From Podospora comata (Eukaryota; Ascomycota; Sordariomycetes; Sordariales; Podosporaceae), in NCBI GenBank assembly GCA_017354895.1, contig CP071496.1, forward strand, positions 1,736,001-1,800,000: DNA of 64,000 bases. The letters are read 5' to 3'. The translations under genes and the position numbers were made by a program. Position 1 is the first letter of the stretch, and each line of letters begins with the position of its first letter. Below are positions 55,519 through 64,000 of this stretch, piece by piece. The notes beneath the pieces are model-generated. The model was not told the origin of the DNA, made no database searches, and saw nothing but the letters and a program-made list of their open reading frames with translations.

Positions 55519-57114
55519 CTAAGGCTTCCACCGGAAAGCAGGGTGCTTCCAATCCAAATCCTGCACCTCCTCCCTGCTCATCCCCGCCAGCTCCTCCTCC
55601 ACGCTCAACGCCTCCCTCCTCTTATTATCCTTCTTCATCCAGAACAGCATCGCAGTAGCAACAATCAAGATGGTCGAAATGGCCGCCAGGTTCAGGCCGT
55701 TACCGATAGGATAGTTCGGCCCATCAGTAGGCAGAAAAGACCAAGTGCTCACCAACCCACCAATGTTTCCGCACATGACGTTCATGCCGATGGCGCTGCT
55801 GCGAGCCGTGTCCGAAACAACGTTGGCGCTGACCTGCGAGTTGGTCATGGGGCCAAGCGCAAAGATGGACGACGAGAGCAAAAAGATGGCGGCATAGCGG
55901 GCCTCGGTGTTGGTGGTGGCAAGGAAGATGATGAAGCCGACAATGACGAGGGGTGTGCAAGACATGATGATGATCTGGCGACGGTCCATCTTCCAGCTGA
56001 TGGCGGGCAGAAGGAGAGTGAAGAATCCACCGACGACATACGGGGGCACAGTCAGGAGCTGGGTCATGACGGTGGACTTTCCGGGGTAGATGGAGCGGAC
56101 GATGGTGGGGGCGAAGAAGCTGACGCCCTGGACGGTGATGTTGTTGAGCAGGAAAATGAACGAGGTGCTGAGCGTCACAGGGTTGAGGATGCCGCGCATG
56201 AGCTTCTTGACGTCCATCTTGTCGAGGACCTCGGTGGTGCCGACGCGCTCAGACTTGATGCGGAGAATGGCAAGGTCCTTCTCCGCCTGGGTGAGCCAGC
56301 GAGCCGTCTCAGGACGGTCAGTGAGGGTGACGTAGGAAATGAGAGCAAGAATGCAGGTGATGACGCCCTCAATGGCGAAAATCATGCGCCAAGAGGTCAG
56401 GCTGCCAAAGCTCTCGAGCTGGAGGATGCCGGAGGCGAGGAGACCACCGAAGGCACCGGCCATGGGAGCCATGACGATGTAGAGACCGAGACGGAAGGTG
56501 AGCTCGGAACGGCGGTACCATCTCGAGAGATAGTAGGCGATGCCGGGAAGCATACCAGCCTCGAAAGCACCGAGGAGGAAGCGAACAGCGGCGGCCTGGG
56601 CGAAGTTGTTGACGAAAGCCATGGCGATGGAAAGACCACCGAAGCCGAGGGAGATGGTGGGGATGAACCAGCCGGGGCCAAAGTACTTGCAGCCAATGTT
56701 GGATGGGATCTCGAAAATAATGTAGGAGATGTAGAAGACGGAGAGGAGACCGTTGTAGTCGTAGCCGGTAAGGTTGAGATCCGCCTCGAGACCAGCAATC
56801 CTGGCGTTGCCGATGTTTGCTCTGTCAATGAAGCAGAAAAGGTAGAGCAAGGCAACAGTGGGAACGATCATGAGATCCAACTTCCACCGAAGCCTGCGCT
56901 CAGCCTCAGGATCGATGTGAATGAGGGCGTTGCCATATCTGTCACGCTGGGTTAGCACGATGCTGGCTCTATCCATGGTGCAATGTAATGTGGAAAAAGC
57001 ATACTCGTCTGTGGCAGCGGCGTGGTTCTCTCCGTGGCCCTCGGCGTGGTGGGCGACGGCCTTCTCGTCCGAAGACGAGCTGGCCTCGGGGGTAATAGCT
57101 CTCTTTTCACCCAT
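55519..57114 (-). CDS. MFS transporter, anion:cation symporter / Dal5-allantoate permease type
   Basis: A 12-TM plasma-membrane permease of the fungal Dal5/Tna1-like family, which moves organic anions such as allantoate, nicotinate, pantothenate or biotin precursors with protons. Exons 57005-57114 and 55519-56938 flank a 66-nt intron (GTATGC, branch GCTAAC, GTGACAG). Because 66 is a multiple of three the intron can be read through. Removing it restores the family sequence DEYGNALIHIDPEAERRLRWKLD, so it is real. 509 residues. TM1 LMIVPTVALLYLFCFIDRANIGNARI is the family hallmark; then GLLSVFYISYIIFEIPSN, FGPGWFIPT, FLLGAFEAGMLPGIAYYLSRWYRR (signature of TM4-5 loop), WRMIFAIEGVITC, VMTQLLTVPPYVVGG and AIGMNVMCGNIGGLVSTWSF. 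The cytosolic N- and C-tails are charged. Substrate not predictable. Confidence 0.94.
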   Translation of the reverse strand: MGEKRAITPEASSSSDEKAVAHHAEGHGENHAAATDEYAFSTLHCTMDRASIVLTQRDRYGNALIHIDPEAERRLRWKLDLMIVPTVALLYLFCFIDRANIGNARIAGLEADLNLTGYDYNGLLSVFYISYIIFEIPSNIGCKYFGPGWFIPTISLGFGGLSIAMAFVNNFAQAAAVRFLLGAFEAGMLPGIAYYLSRWYRRSELTFRLGLYIVMAPMAGAFGGLLASGILQLESFGSLTSWRMIFAIEGVITCILALISYVTLTDRPETARWLTQAEKDLAILRIKSERVGTTEVLDKMDVKKLMRGILNPVTLSTSFIFLLNNITVQGVSFFAPTIVRSIYPGKSTVMTQLLTVPPYVVGGFFTLLLPAISWKMDRRQIIIMSCTPLVIVGFIIFLATTNTEARYAAIFLLSSSIFALGPMTNSQVSANVVSDTARSSAIGMNVMCGNIGGLVSTWSFLPTDGPNYPIGNGLNLAAISTILIVATAMLFWMKKDNKRREALSVEEELAGMSREEVQDLDWKHPAFRWKP

Positions 57115-59461
57115 GGTTGCTGTTTGAGGGGGGAGGCGATCGGGTCAAGTCCGTTGGAAGTGGGCAAGAGGGGATGAGGAGGAGGTCCTCTAACAGAACG
57201 GCAGAAAGGGGGGACGAAGAGCTGCTCTTTATCCAAAAGTCTCTGGCCCATGTCAAGGTAGGAGTGGATGACGTTTTGCCATGTGGGATTTTCCACCCGT
57301 GGGGATAGATGTCTTCACGATGCGGTGACCCCGTTGGCCCCGTACACTATACGACGGGTGGAGATGTCACAGATCCAGGACATTTCTGGGGAACTTGGGG
57401 CCCTACACGACAAGCCAAGGTAGCCTCGACGGCTTCCAAGACGATCCGGTGGGAGCCGCACGCAAACTTTAAGTGAACGGCAATGAAAGTCGGCAATCCC
57501 CAACTCCTCCAACTGAGTGTTCTGGTGCGGTGAGTGGCCAGCAACTGCCTATCGATGCGGGGGACCAGATCCGGACTGTGGGAGGCCAGGCCGGGGGTTG
57601 GTTGGGGGGGGCATTACCGCGGATGGCCAACTGGTTCCACCGCCGGTGTGCTTCTGGATCTGGGGAACTAGTGCAGTCCGAAGGATGCACGCTGGCCGGT
57701 CATGTTGCTGTTTTGCGATTAGCATGTTTCTGCATTTGCTTGAAGCTGAAGTTGCCCACCACTGCCAACGCGCCCAACCGTGGCCGGGCTGTCCTTGCCT
57801 CACTACCAACTTCCCCAGAGACGACATGGATCATGGAACTTCGAAATGCGGAGGAGGTGGAGAGTCACCCCGCGGGGTTGAAGAACCATCCACGCCATCT
57901 CCACCAGACTCCAACTACCCCGACTTTTGATGGTCCACTTTACTTTTTCACCATTGACACCATTGGTGTCTTTGTGACAGCTGCTCCATTCTGATATCCA
58001 TAAAGAGTGGCATCCAACTCACTGCCGATAAACGTATGGAGACTCTTCTCATTGTAGTCAAAGCTGCGTCAGCGGCAAAGCCAGCATCAAACCCCCGCAT
58101 CCCAAATGGATAAGTCTTTGTCCCCCGTTAGCCTCTCCAATTTCCAAATTTTCACTGGTCAAACTTCTGGCTGTTGGGTAATTATCGCCAAGTTGGACCA
58201 GTCCGACGCCGGCCTGGGTTGGTGGGGACTTTTGCCGCCCAGTGCCGCCTCTCCCCTATTTGCGCCTGGATCTTTTAGTATTGGCAAGTCTCTCACAATG
58301 TTCTATAACTCTTGGACAACGTCACCCAAACCCACCGCCTTCCTTGTGAAACGAAGAGCATGTGCAAGAACCAGTACACCGCTCATGATAGAGACTTGCA
58401 ACGCAATATCAACGCCTGAATCATGCTGTGCACCTAGGTAGGGTGGTAGATCTCAAACATCTAGAAATCACTTATTGAAATCTCAGAAAGCTTGTTACAT
58501 AGTTCAAAGGCCTGTCCATCTATGAACACGTGGAAGGCCTTGATCATCTCAGAGGCAACGCAACATTACCATCTTTTTTTTTCTTTTTTTTTCTTTTCGT
58601 TTTTTTTGTTTTTTTGTTTTAGTTTTTTTAGGGGTTTTTTCCTTTTTTTTCTTTCTTTTCCTTTTTTTCCTTTTTCTTTCCTTTTTTTTTCCTTTTTTAT
58701 TCCTTTTTTTTCCCTTTTTATTCCTTTTTTTTGCTTAGGATCTGCTGGTAAGCCTTTATCGCATACATGTCTCCACCGTCCCTAACACTAGCTTGACATA
58801 TGCAAACTCGTCTGAATAGCTTTGCCAGGAGGTGGGCTCGGGAATCGGCCCGAGGCAAAAGAGCAGCTCTCAACACATTGCCAAAATTCAGCCTGGAGTT
58901 CCCCTCTGACCGAGCAAAACAATTTTCACCTTCCAGATATCCGGAGACACGGCAGAGAAAACAAATTCTCTGAGTCACAAACATTCATTTTCAACACCTG
59001 ACTCGTGGGAACGGCTTGAATTCCGCTGACTTGATTTATCTCTCGGAGATGCCTCGGCTCTCTTGTCTAGACCCTGGTAGTACTGCGTGACTGCGTGACT
59101 GTCTGGCCTCTGATGTCGAGCATATGCAAAACAGGCAGCTCGTTGTTGATGGTGACAGGATGGGCTATATGTACTGCGTGGCGTCGTAGCTCCAACCGTT
59201 TGACATATGCAGCCCTCCCAGCATCACGACCCTTGAAAAGGCACCTAAACCCTCTTGGAAAGGTCCCAATCATCACTTATTGGTTGCCCTACCAGCTTGA
59301 CAGTTCGGGGTCGTACGATCACCCCGCATAGAATTATTTGGGGAAAGAAAGCTGGTGTCGAAGGGCAGGGGGCGACCCACAAATTGTGAAGGTTGGTGAA
59401 GGTGAAATTGAGCCGGACATCTCTGAAAAATGGAACAGGCAAGATTGAACAAATCTTGTCT
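57115..59461. other. 2.3-kb intergenic region with a T-rich block
   Basis: Promoter side of the transporter gene at the left, 3' side of the rhodopsin-domain gene at the right. The T-rich block 58573-58737 is listed separately. Long chance frames at 57473-57994 have no protein character. Confidence 0.45.
58573..58737 (+). repeat. 165-bp T-rich tract (TTTTTTCC/TTTTC)
   Basis: Over 80 percent T by eye, with C spaced at fairly regular 5-9 base intervals, especially in the right half. Low complexity; no A-rich partner on the same strand. Confidence 0.85.
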
Positions 59462-61036
59462 CTATGCCTTCTTTTCTCCTTGTCGGTTGCCCTCCCCTTT
59501 CCTAACCCGGTCGACCGGTGTTAGCCGGCTTGGGCTGTTGGGATCATTCAGTCCCAGCACGAAACTCTCCTGACTATCCCCCCACCTCCCACTATAACGC
59601 CTCACACCACCCCTCCTCTTCTTCTCAGGCGTCGTCTGCTCCCCAGCTGCGGGTGGCTGACCTCGATCAAACCCAACACGATACTGATCACAACACCCCT
59701 CCAACCCAACCTCACACATCCTCGTCGTCGTCGGCGTCCCCATGTCATCGCACGTCGTAAAATCCTCCCTCAACAACAACCCCCTCCCCTCCCCCCGACC
59801 TTCCACCCCCTTCCCTCTCGACCTCGGCGGCCCCAGCCCACTGATGAAGCTCCTCAAGCTCAAAGTGGTCGTATGCGGCGTCCTATGATTCGAAATCAGC
59901 AACGCCGGCGGCTCCCTCACCTCCCCATTCTCGCCCGCAAAATACAACTCAGTGACGCTCTTCCCCCCTTCCCCATCGACGACCCTCACCGTTCCCAAGT
60001 CCAAGCTCCCCCCCTCGGTGTCGCTGGTGTCTGTACCCCCCCTCCCCCCGCCTCCCAAAAACCCAGGCCAGACCCTCCTCATCAACACCCCCACCCCAGG
60101 CGCACAGGCACAAATAACCGCCACATCCAACTCCAGCACCGTCATGACAAAAAACGCGAGCGTGTTCGCCACCTCGACACCTTCATCCTCGTCGTCGTCG
60201 TCGCCGCCGGAGTGATGGGTGTGGATGTAGCCGCCGGCTTTGAGACTGAGTTGCAGTCTTGTCAGGCTAGCCACAGCGACGAAGACGCCTAGGCTGAGGA
60301 CCACGCCGAGAATGGCCCGCTCTCGGGGGGGGATTTGAAGACGGACGATAACGGGAATGATAAGCATGATGAGCCAGACGTCGGTGGCGGTGTGTAAACT
60401 CGTGCTGGAGATGAGCAGGGGTTTGAAGTCGAAACAATGCGGGACGGCGGTGGGGGAGTTGAAAAACAGGCCGGGAAGGGGGTGGCATTGGAAGATTGTG
60501 ATGAATAATAGTGGGATGCCATAGCACATCACAGCGGTGATGGTCAGAACGGTGAGGAGTCGCAATCGGCGGGTGGAGGCGCAGGAGGAGAAGATCCTGA
60601 GGTAAAAGGACAGAATCGAGAGTTTGGTCAGGCAGAGGGAGAGTTGATAGAAGATGAGGGCGAGGTAGGTTCGTAGCGTATAATGGCGGTCGTGATGGGT
60701 GGTGGGGAAGGAGGTGGTTGTTGTGGTGATGGTATAGGTTGCGCAGACTGCTGTTGAGAAGAGGAAGGACGACAGGATGAGCGTGTCTTCCCACCAGAAC
60801 CATTTTTTGAGGAGGAACAACCGGGAGAAGAGCCGGGAGAGGAGGAAGAGGGTGCCGATTATGTGGGGGGTTAGGATGCCGAAGAGGATGCCGGGGATGA
60901 TGTTTTGGGGGGGAAAAGGTGAAGATGCATCGTCGGTTGTGGATGGGGGTGTGATGTTGCTAGAGGGCTGGAGTAAGGGGAAGGTGAGGTTGAATTTGGT
61001 GTGGCCTGGTTCGGTTAGGCCTATTTGTGTGGCCAT
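59462..61036 (-). CDS. Rhodopsin-domain (SAT4/PTH11-like) seven-TM membrane protein
   Basis: An integral membrane protein of the large fungal SAT4/PTH11-related family. Some members act as surface-sensing G-protein-coupled receptors; most are uncharacterised. Intronless, 524 residues, start MATQIGLTEPGHTKF. Seven hydrophobic segments run from about residue 50 to 320. The signature blocks are KKWFWWEDTLILSSFLF, LTKLSILSFYLRIF, the extracellular FQCHPLPGLF...HCFDF pair of cysteines, and LHTATDVWLIMLIIPVIVRLQIPPRER. There is no long N-terminal CFEM domain, so it is not a true PTH11. An acidic loop GGDDDDEDEGVE lies between TM6 and TM7. The cytosolic tail (about 200 residues) is Gly/Arg-rich and disordered. 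Function not assignable. Confidence 0.87.
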   Translation of the reverse strand: MATQIGLTEPGHTKFNLTFPLLQPSSNITPPSTTDDASSPFPPQNIIPGILFGILTPHIIGTLFLLSRLFSRLFLLKKWFWWEDTLILSSFLFSTAVCATYTITTTTTSFPTTHHDRHYTLRTYLALIFYQLSLCLTKLSILSFYLRIFSSCASTRRLRLLTVLTITAVMCYGIPLLFITIFQCHPLPGLFFNSPTAVPHCFDFKPLLISSTSLHTATDVWLIMLIIPVIVRLQIPPRERAILGVVLSLGVFVAVASLTRLQLSLKAGGYIHTHHSGGDDDDEDEGVEVANTLAFFVMTVLELDVAVICACAPGVGVLMRRVWPGFLGGGGRGGTDTSDTEGGSLDLGTVRVVDGEGGKSVTELYFAGENGEVREPPALLISNHRTPHTTTLSLRSFISGLGPPRSRGKGVEGRGEGRGLLLREDFTTCDDMGTPTTTRMCEVGLEGCCDQYRVGFDRGQPPAAGEQTTPEKKRRGGVRRYSGRWGDSQESFVLGLNDPNSPSRLTPVDRVRKGEGNRQGEKKA

Positions 61037-62340
61037 GATGGCGGCGGTGGTGAGTGTTTAGTGTTCTCGAGTTGGTGTCATGAGTGGCTGGCGGACATCA
61101 TCATCGGTTCGGTCTTGCTGTGATCTGTGATCTCTCAATGTGCGTTCCTTTTAAAATCCTCTCTCACTGCTTACAATTCGCATCCATCCCTTCCGTCGCA
61201 CAAAAAACACAAAAAGGCACAAACAGCAACCAAGCAATAACCAAATCGAGGGCAACGGTGTCATATAACAACAACCGTCCGCATCCCTAGATCTGCACCG
61301 TCCGATCCCCTCAACCACCACCACCCTCCTCGCTCCCTCGCATTGTACATACGAGACATACATGACCGACCACCAAGCAACAGAGAGATCCGGTACACCA
61401 CCCACACGGACTCACCACCCAGACAGTCCGGCCCACCCCCAAACCAAGCCTCTCCCGTCTTCGTTGCACTGGATCACGGAAAGAAGAACAAAACCTATAT
61501 CAGGAATCTGCCATGCACCCTAACCCGACGGCAGCATGCACCCTCTCCGTTCTCCCCCAACTCCAAATTCCCCTCCCCATTGGCTGACTGCAAACAGTGC
61601 AACTCGGCAATCATGAACGGCAGAATTGACCTGCATATGCAAGAGCGCAGACAAAACTGCGGGGGTGGAGGCAGATCCCACCTCGTCCGTTCACTCTCTC
61701 CCTGTTCTGGTCATCAATCAAGAGAATAAAGCCATGTCCCGTTACTGCCGTCGAGCTGTCGATATTAACGGGCGGGAAAGGCGGCCACGGGCCGATTTCG
61801 CCATGGTGTGTGCTGAAGCACGCAAGGCCAGATGGTCAATTGCCGGATGTTCGCAGACGGTTGCTTTGACATGGCCGGCCGTGGCTAGGTTGTACTAGGA
61901 AACACCAACTTTTTGTCTCCAATCCGTTGTCTATCCAATGCCAGAAACAAAAACGTCTATTTTATGAGAGAAGCCAAAAGTTACGAAAAAGAAGAGATGC
62001 ATGGATCTATTACCTGTCCAACACGCACCTCAGCCCAGTTCTTCATGAAACTTGGCCATCTCCAACACCACCCCACCGGAACTCGACAATCTCTTGTCCT
62101 TCGGCAGACCAAACGGCATAGGTCAACTGCCCGGCCTGGCTCCCTCGAGAACCCACGCGCGGGCCTCTCCCCGCTAAATGCAACCCTCACGCAGCAGTGC
62201 GTTTGTGGAGGAAGACAACTACCGATCTGTCAACCCGTCTTTGACATCTCCAACCGTTCCTCAAGGCACGACGACCTTGGGATATCGTCATACCCTCCCC
62301 CCATCTCCCCATCAACCCTCACCCGCCACCCGCCCCAGCC
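61037..62340. other. 1.3-kb intergenic region
   Basis: Promoter side of the rhodopsin-domain gene and 3' side of the biotin-ligase gene. C/A-rich sequence, no gene recognised. Confidence 0.45.
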
Positions 62341-64000
62341 TCAAATCTTCCTCTTCACCAACCCCCTCCAAAAGTCAAAACTGTTCTCATCACTCTGCAG
62401 CGCCCAAACCCTCCCCGTCCCCCTCAACGCCCCGTTGATCCCCCCCTCCGTCACCTCCTCCGCCTTCAACATCCCCCAATCCCTCGTGATGCCCACCACC
62501 CTCGCCCTCACCCCCCCTTCCGCCTCCAGAGTCACAACCTGGTTGCTATGCAGCCAATACCGGTAATACTTCGCCTCCAACTCCTTGCTAAAACCCCCTT
62601 TCACAAACTCCCCATACAACACCTCCAACCTTGCCAACAGTCTGGCGAGCAACCTCTCTATTTTGAACGGTTGAAGGCTGTCTTTGTTCGACATGAGCGG
62701 GATAACCGCATCAAGCGAGGTAGTTGGTCTCGCATTATTCGTGTTAATTCCTATCCCCAGAACAACCTGGTAGTTCCCTGCCGTGTAACTGCAATTTGCC
62801 AAAATCCCAGCAACTTTGACATACGTGACAGAGTCAGGGTTATTAGGATCGCGTACGTAGACGTCATTGGGCCATTTCACTTTGACAGGGAAATCCTCGT
62901 AGCCCACGTCGTATGTTTTGATCGCTTCCACGATGGCGATGGCGGCGAGGTATTGGATAAAGACTATTGGTCTGGTACTGGCGAGGTGAGCAGGGTGGTT
63001 GATGACTGTTGACATGATCAACGACCCCGGAGGGGCAACCCAAACATTTGACCCACGCCCTCGGCCAGCGACTTGGGTTGTTGCTGCGAGGGTGAAACCC
63101 GTGGAGAGGTGGGAGAGGAGCTTGTGGTTTTTCTCGAGGAGGGTGTTTGTGCTTGTCACTACCTCGCCGTACATGAGCACATCGCCCCATTCCTCCGCCC
63201 CGGGGTTTTGCTCGCGGGATTGGCGAAGACTGGAGTAGTAAACCGCGTGGTTGAAGTAAGGCGTCTCCTTGGGTTCCGGCCAGGCTGTTTCATGGGATAC
63301 GATGCGCTTGGGGATGTGGCTGTAGTTTGTTGTTGGGTCTGGGGAGCCCCGGCTGGGGCTTATTCTTGGTCTTTCCAGCTCACTCTGGAGGGCTCGGCTG
63401 AGGGATGTCAGGTCCCAGCGGGATTCTGGCTTTTCGAGGTGGAAGAGGTCGTTCTCGCCTTTGATGTACTCGTCGCCGTCTTCTTTTGTGATGATGTCGT
63501 CGAGCGAATGGAGGAGCTCCCCTACTTCGTTGTGATGGATGGACGACACGTGAAGTTTGGAAAGACTGGGAACGGCTGTCCCTCTGCTTACTTCCAGTCC
63601 TAGTTTGGTTAGACAGGCCTTGAGGAACGTTGTCCTAGATGGTTCGTCTGCAGCGAGCTCCTCAATGAGCTTCTCATACTCGGGCAGGTCGGAGTGTCTG
63701 CCGAGATTGACGGCGTCGAACCTGGCACATATCAGTCCATCATCCTAGAGACAAAAAAAAAAAAAGGAAAAAAGCACTCACTCAGGATGAGGCCCAGTCA
63801 AAATCGCCGCTCCCTCCCCAACCTTGCAGTACACCATCGCAGCCTTTATCTCCCCCGATTCCACATCCAAATCCCCCTCATACTCAGCCAAAATATCAAC
63901 CTCGGCCCCCTCACCCGCAAGCTTCTCAGCATCAACAAAAACACCACCACCATTATAGTAGCATTTAAACACCTCCGGAAGCTCCCCATCCCCATCAAAT
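62341..64000 (-). CDS. Biotin-protein ligase (holocarboxylase synthetase), C-terminal part, cut by window edge
   Basis: Attaches biotin to carboxylases through biotinyl-AMP. Exons 63782-64000 (continuing off the right edge) and 62341-63721 are split by a 60-nt intron (GTGAGT...GCCAG) that joins GPHPE to FDAVNLGRHSD in frame. The visible part is about 533 residues. The left exon belongs to the N-terminal glutaminase-amidotransferase-like domain (VFKCYYNGGGVFVDAEK, AAMVYCKVGEGAAIL), typical of fungal enzymes. The catalytic domain shows YGEVVTSTNTLLEKN, the ATP/biotin loop TQVAGRGRGSNVWVAPPG, SLIMSTVINHP, VKVKWPNDVYVRD, KVAGILANCSYT and VLGIGINTNN. The small C-terminal SH3-like domain follows (VTLEAEGGVRARVVGI). 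All catalytic motifs appear intact. The yeast counterpart is BPL1. Confidence 0.94.

Noticed and set aside
55471-56955. 494-codon plus-strand frame opposite the MFS gene
   Set aside because: Shadow of the transporter coding strand; composition is Asp/Glu/Gly/Val-rich with no domain.
58573-58737. T-rich tract considered as the tail of a retroposed element
   Set aside because: No body of a SINE/LINE, no target duplication, and C residues interrupt it throughout; simple low complexity.

Overview
The window reads as nuclear DNA of a filamentous ascomycete, most likely a Sordariomycete. Introns are short (52-68 nt) with GTAAGT/GTATGT-type donors, CTAAC/CTGAC branch sites and CAG/TAG acceptors. 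The protein families are typical of that group: SAT4/PTH11-like rhodopsin-domain protein, Dal5-type transporter, CxC-repeat metallothionein-like protein, and a fungal gasdermin. I identify 20 protein-coding genes including two cut by the window edges, one transposase, one tRNA, and a long array of box C/D-like small RNA units. No rRNA, CRISPR array, LTR element or virus-like element was seen.

Left part (1-8.7 kb), all on the minus strand: the 5' end of homogentisate 1,2-dioxygenase, a small four-exon DUF6699-like gene, a four-exon CocE/NonD hydrolase, and a small one-pass membrane protein. From about 10.2 to 15.3 kb lies a very pyrimidine-rich plus-strand region without credible protein-coding content. 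It carries GT-AG introns that hold C-box/D-box RNA candidates, followed by a tandem family of about ten C/D-like units with internal hairpins. I interpret it as a non-coding snoRNA host transcription unit.

15.5-19.5 kb: a caspase-fold (C14) protease gene and a gasdermin-like pore-former gene are divergently transcribed from one short promoter. This is the architecture of a fungal programmed-cell-death module. An intronless deaminase-fold gene follows. A gene-poor stretch (19.5-27.9 kb) leads to a conserved gp1-like protein. A second gene-poor stretch (29.2-35.5 kb) ends at a Tc1-like DD34E transposase; a 13-bp inverted repeat lies just behind it, and a tRNA-Ser(AGA) follows.

Right part (38.6-64 kb), dense housekeeping: a Cys-rich one-pass surface protein, the divergent pair PAM16/TIM16 and YIP1-family protein, an RCC1-type Ran exchange factor with a histone-H1-like tail, a CxC metallothionein-like protein, a family-16 methyltransferase, a GH47 alpha-1,2-mannosidase, a Dal5-type MFS transporter, a rhodopsin-domain membrane protein, and a biotin-protein ligase cut by the right edge.

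Exon boundaries were read by hand from splice motifs and frame continuity. Family names rest on recognisable motifs, not on database searches.
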